A stretch of DNA of 64,000 bases from CAMTVQ01 sp947085255 (lineage in GTDB: Bacteria; Bacteroidota; Bacteroidia; Sphingobacteriales; Sphingobacteriaceae): positions 248,001 to 312,000 of the forward strand of contig CAMTVQ010000001.1 in the NCBI GenBank assembly GCA_947085255.1. The letters run 5' to 3'. The notes under the pieces are model-generated. The model was given only the letters and a program-made list of their open reading frames with translations, did no database searches and was not told the origin of the DNA. Of this stretch, positions 33,152 to 41,468 are shown in pieces (position 1 is the first letter of the stretch; the number at the start of each line of letters is the position of its first letter). The translations under genes and the position numbers were made by a program.

Positions 33152-33820
33152 ATGAAATCAGTATTTATCCAAATCGCCGTAATGGCCACCTGTGTGTTAG
33201 GTGCTTCTTGCCAATCATCAACGCCCAAGCAAGAGAAGAAAGCCTACGTAACCAAGCCCATTGTACTTACAGCTCAAGAAGGAGAGGCGGTTGCTACCTT
33301 TGCATCGGGTTGTTTTTGGTGTGTAGAAGAAGTATTTGAAAGCCTTGTAGGTGTACGCGAAGTAATTTCGGGCTATGCTGGTGGTAAAGAAAGTGAAGTA
33401 AACCCTACTTACGAACAAGTAGGAAGCGGTGCTACAAGTCATGCTGAGGCGGTACAAATCTATTACAACCCCAAACAAATTAGTTATGAAACATTGGTGA
33501 AAGCATTTTTTGCCAGTCATGATCCTACTACATTAAACCGTCAAGGGCCAGATGAGGGTACGCAATACCGTTCGGTAGCTTTTTACCGTACCGAAGACGA
33601 GAAAACGGCTATTGCCAATCAAATAGATAGTTTGATGAACATAAAAGCATTTGCTAATCCCATTATTACCGAAATAGCAGCGTTTACCAGCTTTTATCCT
33701 GCCGAGGAGTATCATCAGGATTATATTGTACGTAATCCCGAAAATCCCTACGTACAAAGCGTTTCTGTACCACGTTTCGAACGGTTTAAAGCAAAATTTA
33801 AGGGTAATTTTAAAGAATAA
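33152..33820 (+). CDS. msrA: Peptide-methionine (S)-S-oxide reductase, lipoprotein form
   Basis: MsrA repairs oxidised methionine. The catalytic motif GCFWC has Cys54 and Cys57. YAGGKESEVNPTYEQVGSGATSHAEAV and DEGTQYRS, plus the EEYHQDY motif, complete the family pattern. An N-terminal lipoprotein signal (LGASC, Cys20) means it is anchored in the periplasm or outer membrane, where it would protect envelope proteins. No msrB gene is adjacent. Confidence 0.95.
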   Translation: MKSVFIQIAVMATCVLGASCQSSTPKQEKKAYVTKPIVLTAQEGEAVATFASGCFWCVEEVFESLVGVREVISGYAGGKESEVNPTYEQVGSGATSHAEAVQIYYNPKQISYETLVKAFFASHDPTTLNRQGPDEGTQYRSVAFYRTEDEKTAIANQIDSLMNIKAFANPIITEIAAFTSFYPAEEYHQDYIVRNPENPYVQSVSVPRFERFKAKFKGNFKE

Positions 33821-33826
33821 ATTCTT

Positions 33827-33845
33827 TCCTCGACTTTGCTGAGGA
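33827..33845. repeat. Short palindrome TCCTCGACTTTGCTGAGGA
   Basis: A 5-bp stem (TCCTC/GAGGA) with loop GACTTTGCT, just after msrA. The sequence is a variant of the dispersed TTCGACTTCGCTCAGG element (see 34446-34470 and 37222-37250). Confidence 0.5.
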
Positions 33846-33861
33846 TAATCTGAATATCTAA

Positions 33862-33888
33862 AAAAAGGAGCAGTTACTGCTCCTTTTT
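33862..33888 (+). terminator. Terminator of msrA
   Basis: The perfect 12-bp stem AAAAAGGAGCAG (33862-33873) and its complement (33877-33888) have loop TTA and end in a T-run. Confidence 0.93.
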
Positions 33889-33895
33889 GTTTTAA

Positions 33896-33903
33896 TACCT
33901 TTG
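33896..33903 (+). promoter_or_regulatory. -7 promoter box for the Gre-like gene
   Basis: TACCTTTG matches TAnnTTTG and ends 4 bases before the ATG at 33908, implying a leaderless mRNA. It lies immediately after the msrA terminator, so this gene has its own promoter. Confidence 0.6.
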
Positions 33904-33907
33904 CCTT

Positions 33908-34357
33908 ATGACTCTAAAAGCTCAGCTGCATGCTCAATGCGCTTTATTTATACACAACCGCATAGTTATGCTAGAGAAAGCTCTTGCCGAGGCTACTGCT
34001 GCTGGCAATGACGAAACTAAAAGTACAGCGGGCGATAAACACGAAACAGGGCGTGCTATGGCACAATTAGAGCAAGAGAAAAATGCCTACCAGTTGCAAG
34101 ATGCTCGGCAATTAAACGCAACATTTAGCAAAATAACTACCGAAGACAACAGCGATACCGTACTATTGGGCAGTGTAGTGAGAACTACAAAAGGTAATTT
34201 TTACATTGCCGTTGCCGCCGGAAAATTGGTTGTAGGAGAGGAGTTTTTTACAGCTATATCTTTAGCCTCTCCTTTAGGAAAAGCCATATTGGGTAAAAGG
34301 GTTGGAGATACCGTAACGATAAATAACCAGGATTTACAACTATTGGAGGTGTTGTAA
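33908..34357 (+). CDS. GreA/GreB-like transcription-factor-family protein
   Basis: A 149-residue protein. The N-terminal half is helical, with KSTAGDKHETGRAMAQLEQEK in the position of a coiled coil. The C-terminal domain has GSVVRTTKGNFYIAVAAGKLVV and ends with SPLGKAILGKRVGDTVTIN, the Gre C-terminal (FKBP-like) motif. It may bind the RNA polymerase secondary channel. Relatives are sometimes mislabelled 3-oxoacyl-ACP synthase in databases (from memory). The exact role is unknown. Confidence 0.7.
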   Translation: MTLKAQLHAQCALFIHNRIVMLEKALAEATAAGNDETKSTAGDKHETGRAMAQLEQEKNAYQLQDARQLNATFSKITTEDNSDTVLLGSVVRTTKGNFYIAVAAGKLVVGEEFFTAISLASPLGKAILGKRVGDTVTINNQDLQLLEVL

Positions 34358-34445
34358 TAGTTTTTTATATGTTAAATAGAGCGCTTACGATGTTCTCTTG
34401 GGAATAGTGGCGCATCGCAACACTCTTCAGCAAGTACGCTATAGA

Positions 34446-34470
34446 CCCTTCGACTTCGCTCAGGGTGACA
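34446..34470. repeat. Dispersed element with core TTCGACTTCGCTCAGGGTGA
   Basis: Located in the 133-base spacer after the Gre-like gene. It is a partial palindrome (CCCT..AGGG). Near-identical sequences are widespread in Bacteroidota and other bacterial intergenic DNA. Variants occur at 33827-33845 and 37222-37250. Confidence 0.65.
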
Positions 34471-34490
34471 AAAAGGGCTCGTATGTCAGA

Positions 34491-35234
34491 TTACCAACTC
34501 AATACTTCTTTTAACCTGGCATACCCTGTTTTGCTCAAGGGGATTTTATCTCCCGATTGTAGCAGGGCGATGTATTGTTCTTTACCCATCGGCTCAATTC
34601 GTGTAAGGTGATTAAGCTGAATAATATACGAACGGTGCACTCGCACAAACTGTGCAGCAGGAAGTGTTTGATCGAAAAACTGCATGGTTTTCTTTTTCAA
34701 AAAACAGCCTTCTTCGGTATAAATTTTTGTGTAATCGTCGTATGCTTCAATATACCGAATAGTAGGTACAGGAATAATGCAAATGCTGTTTCCAGACTTT
34801 ACCACCACTCTGTTTTGTTCTTCGGGTTGAGCAATAGTGGTTGTTTGAAGTAACTGACTGGTATTCGATTTGGCGGTAGTTCGGTATTGTTGCTGCATAA
34901 ATTTGTCTACGGCGGCATCAAAGCGTTCTTTACTAAATGGTTTGAGTAAGTAATCAACGGCATGTGCTTCAAATGCTTTTAGCGCAAATTGATCAAAGGC
35001 AGTAGTGAAAATAACAGCAGGAGGGTTTTCGAGTAATTCTAACAATTCAAAACCAGTTACTTTAGGCATTTGCACATCCAAAAAGATAAGATCGGGGGTA
35101 TGCGCTATAATGGCTTTTAAACCATCGAACCCATTATGGCAAATAGCTACTACCTCAATAGCCGTGTGCGACTGTAAATATTCTTGCACCAATGCTACAG
35201 CCAGTGGTTCGTCGTCGATAATAATTACCTTCAT
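34491..35234 (-). CDS. LytTR-family response regulator
   Basis: A 247-residue regulator. The receiver domain (1-115) has the phosphoacceptor Asp53 in FLDVQMPK, an acidic pocket (DDEP) and the conserved Lys in LLKPFSKERF. A LytTR DNA-binding domain (about 140-245) has RYIEAYDDYTKIYTEEG and FVRVHRSYIIQLNHL. It is the partner of the kinase whose stop overlaps its start by 4 bases. Confidence 0.93.
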   Translation of the reverse strand: MKVIIIDDEPLAVALVQEYLQSHTAIEVVAICHNGFDGLKAIIAHTPDLIFLDVQMPKVTGFELLELLENPPAVIFTTAFDQFALKAFEAHAVDYLLKPFSKERFDAAVDKFMQQQYRTTAKSNTSQLLQTTTIAQPEEQNRVVVKSGNSICIIPVPTIRYIEAYDDYTKIYTEEGCFLKKKTMQFFDQTLPAAQFVRVHRSYIIQLNHLTRIEPMGKEQYIALLQSGDKIPLSKTGYARLKEVLSW

Positions 35235-36280
35235 AACAGGGTGTTTTGAGGGATTTTTACGGTGGTGATAAATGTATCCGAAGTAGTTTGAGTATGCAAT
35301 AAATCTTTCCTGCCGTACAATAAATACAATCTACGTGCAATAGAAGACAACCCAAACCCCGTTCCCTTTACCGCATCCGTTGTTCTTGCATCATAGGGAT
35401 TGGTGATTATTAGTACTAAATATCCGTTTTCGAGTGTGCTGCTTGCTGTAATTATTACGGCATCTAAGGTATCGTACAAACCAAACTTTATGGCATTTTC
35501 TACCAATGGTTGTAAGAGGAGAGGGGGTAAAACGGCATTTTTACTGGCTTCGGTAAAGGTGGTTTCGGTATGTAAGCGGTTGCCAAAACGCATTTTTTCG
35601 ATGGTTAGGTACAGTTCTACATGTGCCCATTCTTCGGCGAGTGTTACCAGTTGTGCTTCTTCCTTTTTAATAGTGCCACGCAAAAAATCAGACAATTGCT
35701 GAATCATTTTACGTGCTTCATCTGGTCGTAATACAATAAGCGCGCTAATGGAATTAAGGCTATTGAACAAAAAGTGTGGGTGCAATTGCTGGCGCAACAA
35801 GGCAAGTTCGGCATCTTTTGCCAATTGCTCAGTAGTAGTTTTGCGCTGTTCTTCGGCTTGTTTTTGTTGAATAATAGCTGCCGTCCAATTAAGTAGAATA
35901 AAACAACCGATACTTAAAAAGGCAATGCCGTAGCGCAACGCGAGCGATTGGTTTAAAAACGTCAAAAAATCGGTCTGGCTCGCCAGTGCATACACCAAAA
36001 TGCTATTTACAGCATACAGCCATCCTGCGGTAATGAGCAATGCCCAAATAAACAGGTTGAACGAACGGGTGGTTGTGGGTGTATAATAACGCAATGCATT
36101 ACCAATAGCATAACACGCTGCTACTAATAATGCATTGCTCACCAAACTATCTATTAAGGCTATTTTTAGGCTAAATCCAGTATTTAACACCACCAATACA
36201 TGTATGGCAATCCATACACTTACCCAAATAAGGTAAATAAGTACGGTTTTGGGTGTAGATACAATGGAATTGAGCATCAA
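35231..36280 (-). CDS. LytS/YehU-type sensor histidine kinase
   Basis: A 349-residue kinase with about four membrane helices in residues 12-135, a short coil and a His_kinase domain. The phosphoacceptor is in QLHPHFLFNSLN (His169 by analogy). The C-terminal ATPase domain has LLLQPLVENAIKFGL (N-box) and GTGFGLSSIARRL (G box). It probably senses a membrane signal and phosphorylates the LytTR regulator. A LiaF-like gene lies just upstream, which suggests envelope stress sensing. Confidence 0.9.
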   Translation of the reverse strand: MMLNSIVSTPKTVLIYLIWVSVWIAIHVLVVLNTGFSLKIALIDSLVSNALLVAACYAIGNALRYYTPTTTRSFNLFIWALLITAGWLYAVNSILVYALASQTDFLTFLNQSLALRYGIAFLSIGCFILLNWTAAIIQQKQAEEQRKTTTEQLAKDAELALLRQQLHPHFLFNSLNSISALIVLRPDEARKMIQQLSDFLRGTIKKEEAQLVTLAEEWAHVELYLTIEKMRFGNRLHTETTFTEASKNAVLPPLLLQPLVENAIKFGLYDTLDAVIITASSTLENGYLVLIITNPYDARTTDAVKGTGFGLSSIARRLYLLYGRKDLLHTQTTSDTFITTVKIPQNTLL

Positions 36281-36316
36281 AAAACAAGTTTACTGCAGTA
36301 AGTTTAGCAAAAGGAA

Positions 36317-37057
36317 TTAGAAATTTTTGATTTCTAAACCAGCAAAAATAGTTACCCCTTTAATAATCAATATTTTACTTTCGTCTACAGTAACTGCTTG
36401 TTGCACTCTTTTATCTTCAATACCGCCAAAAATAGCTACCGTATCTTCTGTTTGAACTTTCCAATGAGCCGGCACAATGAGCTTTGTACCACCAAACACT
36501 TGATTAGCCTCAAGAATTACTGTACCATGAATATCAGCTTGCATCAAATTTACATCCGTTCCGCCAAAAATGCTTACAATTTCGCCTCCTTTAAAATCTT
36601 TGCTGATAATATTTCGGGTAACACCACCAAAAATAGCTACCGCATCAATTATATCTCCCGAAGCGGTGGATGCTGTTGCTTGTGAATAGTGTGCCCATTT
36701 ACGTTCGTTATACCTGCTGCGCGGCTTAAAAACCATAATTAAACCGATGGTAATGATGATGATGGGCCAAAAATATGGACGGAAGTATAATTCGGGAACA
36801 AAATGCCCAATCATAAAAATAAGTCCGATTACTATTGGGATGAGCCATCCTATACCTCTAAAACGGTGTTTAGCACCTACATACATACCAATAGCGATGA
36901 GTAGCATTTGCCAGCTAAATACCCAGCTAGGCATATAATAGCCCATTTTATGCACTAGTAATATTACGCCAACGGCTACGATAATTAGTCCACCGAATAC
37001 ACGTCCGCTTGTATTAGAGGGAATTGTTTTTAAATCATTTTCGTTAATAGTTTCCAT
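36317..37057 (-). CDS. LiaF-like envelope-stress membrane protein
   Basis: The 246-residue protein has four membrane helices in the first 115 residues (VFGGLIIVAVGVILLVHKM and three more). A C-terminal beta-helix-like domain follows with repeating VAIFGGVTRNI, VSIFGGTDVNL and VAIFGGIE motifs, as in LiaF/DUF2154 proteins. LiaF of Bacillus negatively modulates a LiaSR two-component system. Here a LytS/LytTR pair lies directly downstream, so a comparable role is likely but inferred. A promoter box lies at 37087-37094. Confidence 0.8.
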   Translation of the reverse strand: METINENDLKTIPSNTSGRVFGGLIIVAVGVILLVHKMGYYMPSWVFSWQMLLIAIGMYVGAKHRFRGIGWLIPIVIGLIFMIGHFVPELYFRPYFWPIIIITIGLIMVFKPRSRYNERKWAHYSQATASTASGDIIDAVAIFGGVTRNIISKDFKGGEIVSIFGGTDVNLMQADIHGTVILEANQVFGGTKLIVPAHWKVQTEDTVAIFGGIEDKRVQQAVTVDESKILIIKGVTIFAGLEIKNF

Positions 37058-37086
37058 TTTGTGGTTGTTTAGTTTTTAATGATAGA

Positions 37087-37094
37087 CAAACATA
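37087..37094 (-). promoter_or_regulatory. -7 promoter box for the LiaF-like/LytS/LytTR operon
   Basis: The complement reads TATGTTTG followed by TC, an exact TAnnTTTG match located 29 bases upstream of the ATG at 37057. Confidence 0.55.
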
Positions 37095-37221
37095 CTTTGT
37101 GTAGAGTGCTGCGCCAAGTGATATTAGGTGAAGTGCTGGATTTTGTCGGTGAATGGTGAAATAAGTTGGATAACTTATTATTTAGCTGGCATGCTAAAGA
37201 AGGAAGCATATCTATATAAAG

Positions 37222-37250
37222 TGAGATTCTTCGCTTTGCTCAGAATGACA
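37222..37250. repeat. Dispersed element, variant of TTCGACTTCGCTCAGG
   Basis: The core ATTCTTCGCTTTGCTCAGAATGACA is a diverged copy of the element at 34446-34470 with compensating changes in the arms (ATTCT/AGAAT), which supports selection for the palindrome. Confidence 0.6.
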
Positions 37251-37390
37251 GCCTCTGATAATAACAGGGCTTAAATAATTGTTCTTACCTTACTTAAACT
37301 TATAAGTAATTGTTATATAATTTATATTATGTTAAATAGTTTAATCATAAGTAAAGGGAAGCATATATAAACTTCCCTTCCACTTGTTAT

Positions 37391-38515
37391 CTATTTAGCT
37401 TCCAACTTCTTCTTCATCGCATTCGACTTATCGTACTCGCCAAGTTTAGCGTAGATCTCTTTTAAAGAAATCATCGTGTTGCGGTCTTTGGGATCTATTG
37501 TCAACGCATTTTCTAAATATGGTGCAGCAGCTTTAAACTCAATTTGGTACTTACGTACACCTTCGTCGTATTCCTTTTGCTTGCTTGCTGGTAAGTTTAC
37601 CGTTTTATTAAAGGTTTCTACCCCCCAATTGTACCACATTGCTCCCATGTTGTATATGGCATCAAAATATTTCGGATCCAGTTCAATGGCTCTTTTGTAG
37701 GCAGCTTCGGCTTTCTCGTAGTTTTTAAGTCTATCCTGCGCTGTTCCTAATGCAAAAAATAAGGTTTTGTTGCTTGGGTCTTTACTGCAAGCCAATTCTA
37801 GCTTGTCAATTACTTCACTGGTTTTTTTACGCGCCAAATAGATATTTAGCTCATCAATAATCAGGTTTACATTTTCTGGGAAACGTACACGCGCTGCTTC
37901 AATCAGTGCTAAGGCTTTTGTAGTATCTTTTTCAGCTTTGTAAATGCCTGCCAAAGAACGATATATTTCGGCTTCTGGGTAGTTCATTTCTACTAATCTG
38001 CCAAAAGATTGTTTTGCCATAGCGGTATCTTTACCTTTTTCGGCACTTAACGCCATGTTGAACATTGCCAAGGTATCGTTTGGATTATACTTTAATATTA
38101 CACTGAAGGTAGCAATGGCATTTTTGAAATTTTGATCGCTATACTCCTTTACCCCTTTATTAAACAATAAGGCCGTTATTTGGGCATTGTTTTGTTTTAT
38201 TTCTTCGGTGTACTTGCCTTTCACATCGTATTCCTTGGCTTTGGCATAGGCTTCTGCAGCTACTTCTAGTGGATTATTAGAAAGGTCTTTAAACTTTTCA
38301 TCAGAGGCTATTTGTAAGTAGATATTACCTCTATAAAACCAGGTTTTTGGTTCTATACTTGTTTTGGTATCTAATGCGGCTCTATCAATAGCTGTTTTGG
38401 CTTTATCTAATTCTCCCGCACGTTGATAGTTATAGGCATTTAATACCTCTATCCCTTGCGCCCAACTGGTAGAAACACCTGCCAGTATCGTTAGTGTTAA
38501 AATAAACTTCTTCAT
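37391..38515 (-). CDS. Secreted TPR-repeat protein
   Basis: A 374-residue protein with a signal peptide (MKKFILTLTILAGVSTSWAQ) and about seven tetratricopeptide repeats. Clear ones are LAMFNMALSAEKGKDTAMAKQSFGRLVEMNYPEAEIY, ALGTAQDRLKNYEKAEAAYKRAIELDPKYFDAIYNMG and the final SLKEIYAKLGEYDKSNAMKKK. It is probably periplasmic, a scaffold for protein complexes. It lies 36 bases downstream of gyrA on the same strand. Confidence 0.85.
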   Translation of the reverse strand: MKKFILTLTILAGVSTSWAQGIEVLNAYNYQRAGELDKAKTAIDRAALDTKTSIEPKTWFYRGNIYLQIASDEKFKDLSNNPLEVAAEAYAKAKEYDVKGKYTEEIKQNNAQITALLFNKGVKEYSDQNFKNAIATFSVILKYNPNDTLAMFNMALSAEKGKDTAMAKQSFGRLVEMNYPEAEIYRSLAGIYKAEKDTTKALALIEAARVRFPENVNLIIDELNIYLARKKTSEVIDKLELACSKDPSNKTLFFALGTAQDRLKNYEKAEAAYKRAIELDPKYFDAIYNMGAMWYNWGVETFNKTVNLPASKQKEYDEGVRKYQIEFKAAAPYLENALTIDPKDRNTMISLKEIYAKLGEYDKSNAMKKKLEAK

Positions 38516-38550
38516 TTTATGTTTTTGTTGATTGGCTAAAATTAATAAAA

Positions 38551-41043
38551 CTATTCTTCTACAATTACGGTTTCCTCTGCTCCTGTTTCTTCTTCCCCTT
38601 CGCCCATATCATCTATTTTAGCAATAGAGGCAATCTCGTCGGTTTCTTTGAGGTTAATTAAACGTACACCCTGCGTAGCTCTACCCATTGTGCGCAAATC
38701 GGCCACATTCATACGGATGGTAATACCCGATTTATTGATAATCATTAAATCATCACCGTCTTGTACATCTTTCAGTCCAATCAATTGTCCGGTTTTGTCG
38801 GTAACATTTAGTGTTTTTACCCCTTTTCCGCCTCTATTGGTTACGCGATAGTCGTCAATATCTGTACGTTTTCCGTATCCTTTTTCCGAAACTACTAATA
38901 CGGTAGTTGCTGGGTCGTTTACAGTAATCATACCTATTACTTCGTCTTTAGCGGTATCTAAACTAATACCACGCACACCCGCAGCAGTACGGCCCATTGG
39001 GCGCACGGTAGATTCATTAAAGCGAATAGCTCTACCAGAACGTAATGCCATTACGATTTCAGAAGTACCATTGGTAAGACGTGCTTCGAGTAATTGATCT
39101 CCTTCGCGTACAGTTATGGCATTAATACCATTGGCACGTGGACGAGAATAGGCTTCTAGGGTGGTTTTTTTAATTACTCCCCTTTTGGTACACATAATAA
39201 TGTAGTTATTATTTAGGTACTCTTCGTCTTTTAGGTTTTGTACATTAATATAGGCCTTTATCTTATCATCCTTATCTATTTGAATGATGTTTTGAATAGC
39301 CCTACCTTTTGAGGTACGTACCCCTTCTGGTATTTCGTACACTTTTAACCAATAACATTGTCCGTTTTCGGTAAACAGCAACAGGTAATTGTGTGTATTG
39401 GCAATAAAAATGTGTTCGATAAAGTCTTCTTCACGAGAGTTTGAACCCATAGAGCCCCTTCCTCCACGGCTTTGTACGCGGAATTCTGAAAGTGCAGTAC
39501 GTTTGATATAACCCGCATGAGAAATGGTAATTACCACTTCTTCCGCTTCTATCATGTCTTCCATGCTGAAATCGCCACCGGCATATACAATTTCTGTACG
39601 GCGTTCGTCACCGTATTTATCTTTTATCTCGGTCAGCTCATCCTTAATGATTTGCATACGAATAGACTCATTATCCAAAATTTCTTTCAAACGAGTAATC
39701 AATGCCATTAATTCATTGTATTCTTCTTTTATTTTATCGCGTTCCAGTCCAGTTAAACGTTGCAAACGCATTTCTAAAATGGCTTTTGCTTGAATATCGC
39801 TCAAACCAAATTGTTGTATTAAGCCTTCCTTCGCTTCATCTGGGTTTTTAGATTCACGTATTAACTTAATTACCGCATCTAAGTTGTCTAAGGCAATAAT
39901 TAAGCCTTCTAAAATATGTGCACGTTTTTCTGCTTCCCCTAATTCGTACTTGGTACGGCGTATTACTACTTCATGACGGTGTTCTACAAAGTACACAATG
40001 ATGTCTTTTAAGTTCAACATCATTGGGCGGCCTTTTACCAAGGCAATACTATTAACTGAAAATGAAGTTTGTAGCTGTGTGTATTTGTACAGGTTGTTTA
40101 ATACTACCCCTGCATTGGCATCGCGCTTTATTTCATACACCACACGTACTCCGTCTCTATCCGACTCATCGCGTATGTCAGAAATGCCTTCTAATTTTTT
40201 GTCGTTTACCAAATCGGCAGTACGCTCAATCATGAGCGCTTTATTTACCTGATATGGTATTTCGGTAACGATAATACGTTCTTTGCCATTGGCTAAAGAT
40301 TCTATTTCGGCTTTTGCACGTATTACTACACGTCCCCTACCGGTCTCAAAAGCATCTTTTACCCCTTCGTAACCATATATAATACCACCTGTAGGAAAAT
40401 CAGGTGCTTTGATAAACTGCATCAATTCGGGAATGGTAATGTCCCGATTATCGATATAAGCCATAATGGCCGAAATAGCTTCTGTAAGATTATGCGGAGC
40501 CATATTAGTGGCCATACCTACCGCAATACCTGAGGTACCGTTTACCAACAGATTTGGAATTTTTGCAGGCAACACCGTTGGCTCTTCTAAGGAATCATCA
40601 AAGTTGAGTTGGTAATCAACCGTATCTTTGTTGATATCGGCCAACATTTCTTCGGCAATTTTCTGAAAACGAGCTTCGGTATAACGCATAGCTGCAGGGC
40701 TATCTCCGTCCATAGAACCGTAGTTTCCTTGCCCGTCTACCATTGGGTAACGCAACGACCACGGTTGTGCCATACGCACCATGGTATCGTATACTGATGT
40801 ATCACCATGTGGGTGATACTTACCCAACACCTCCCCCACAATACGGGCTGATTTTTTATATGGTTTGCCGCTGCCTACACCTAAATCCAACATACCGTAT
40901 AATACGCGACGGTGCACGGGCTTAAACCCATCCCGAACATCGGGCAATGCACGTGAAACAATTACCGACATCGAATAATCGATGTAGGCTGATTTCATTT
41001 CTTCCTCAATATTAATACGGATAATTTTTTCGCCTTCTGCCAT
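38551..41043 (-). CDS. gyrA: DNA gyrase subunit A
   Basis: The 830-residue type II topoisomerase subunit introduces negative supercoils with GyrB. The breakage-reunion domain has GKYHPHGDTSVYDTMVRMAQPW and catalytic Tyr121 in AMRYTEARF. The C-terminal pinwheel has a GyrA-box-like QSRGGRGS and six beta-blade repeats. It ends in an acidic tail (EGEEETGAEETVIVEE). At the quinolone-resistance position equivalent to E. coli Ser83 the residue is Thr82, with Asp86 at the Asp87 position. Thr is the natural residue there in several species. Confidence 0.97.
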   Translation of the reverse strand: MAEGEKIIRINIEEEMKSAYIDYSMSVIVSRALPDVRDGFKPVHRRVLYGMLDLGVGSGKPYKKSARIVGEVLGKYHPHGDTSVYDTMVRMAQPWSLRYPMVDGQGNYGSMDGDSPAAMRYTEARFQKIAEEMLADINKDTVDYQLNFDDSLEEPTVLPAKIPNLLVNGTSGIAVGMATNMAPHNLTEAISAIMAYIDNRDITIPELMQFIKAPDFPTGGIIYGYEGVKDAFETGRGRVVIRAKAEIESLANGKERIIVTEIPYQVNKALMIERTADLVNDKKLEGISDIRDESDRDGVRVVYEIKRDANAGVVLNNLYKYTQLQTSFSVNSIALVKGRPMMLNLKDIIVYFVEHRHEVVIRRTKYELGEAEKRAHILEGLIIALDNLDAVIKLIRESKNPDEAKEGLIQQFGLSDIQAKAILEMRLQRLTGLERDKIKEEYNELMALITRLKEILDNESIRMQIIKDELTEIKDKYGDERRTEIVYAGGDFSMEDMIEAEEVVITISHAGYIKRTALSEFRVQSRGGRGSMGSNSREEDFIEHIFIANTHNYLLLFTENGQCYWLKVYEIPEGVRTSKGRAIQNIIQIDKDDKIKAYINVQNLKDEEYLNNNYIIMCTKRGVIKKTTLEAYSRPRANGINAITVREGDQLLEARLTNGTSEIVMALRSGRAIRFNESTVRPMGRTAAGVRGISLDTAKDEVIGMITVNDPATTVLVVSEKGYGKRTDIDDYRVTNRGGKGVKTLNVTDKTGQLIGLKDVQDGDDLMIINKSGITIRMNVADLRTMGRATQGVRLINLKETDEIASIAKIDDMGEGEEETGAEETVIVEE

Positions 41044-41468
41044 CTTTTCTACTAAAAATTGGTTTGATTTATTACCCTATTTAGAGCAATGTGCGAAGTT
41101 AATAAATGCCTATGGATTTGGGCAGATGCGGGGGATTAAGTTTTCAACAGGAGGAGGAAAAAAGAAAAGGGTTAATGGAATATAGAAAATGGGGAGGTAA
41201 AAGGATGAAGTTTTTAGGTTTTTTGTCAGCAGTGTCTCCTCCAGTGGGTATGTGTGCAAGGGCGGGACGCTGCGGATGATAATAGTATTTTTATCTTTAC
41301 TGTATTAATATAGGCGATGTGACCCCGCCTACGCATAGTCCGTATTACGAAGACACTGCTAGCAAAAATGTCCCACTTACACTCAACTTCTGCAAGGAGA
41401 TACTTTTAGTAAAAAATACTATATTTAGTGCCATAATATATAGAATTTTACTAAATTAGTTTATATCT
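41044..41468. other. 425-base intergenic region with an inverted-repeat element
   Basis: Near-matching inverted arms of about 18 bases lie at 41220-41237 and 41351-41368 (core AGCAGTGTCT/AGACACTGCT exact). Between them is the GC-rich segment GGCGGGACGCTGCGG (41261-41275), related to the REP-like palindromes at 16761 and 42655. No coding frame of significance. TAACTTCG upstream of gyrA on the minus strand is a possible promoter box. Confidence 0.65.

Larger units (their letters stand above)
37058..37390. other. 333-base intergenic region with promoter and repeat
   Basis: It holds the TATGTTTG promoter for the LiaF-like gene (37087-37094, minus) and a dispersed repeat at 37222-37250. The rest is AT-rich and no gene was seen. 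A possible weak terminator for the TPR gene (minus strand) lies around 37362-37381 (GGGAAGcatatataaaCTTCCC). Confidence 0.6.
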
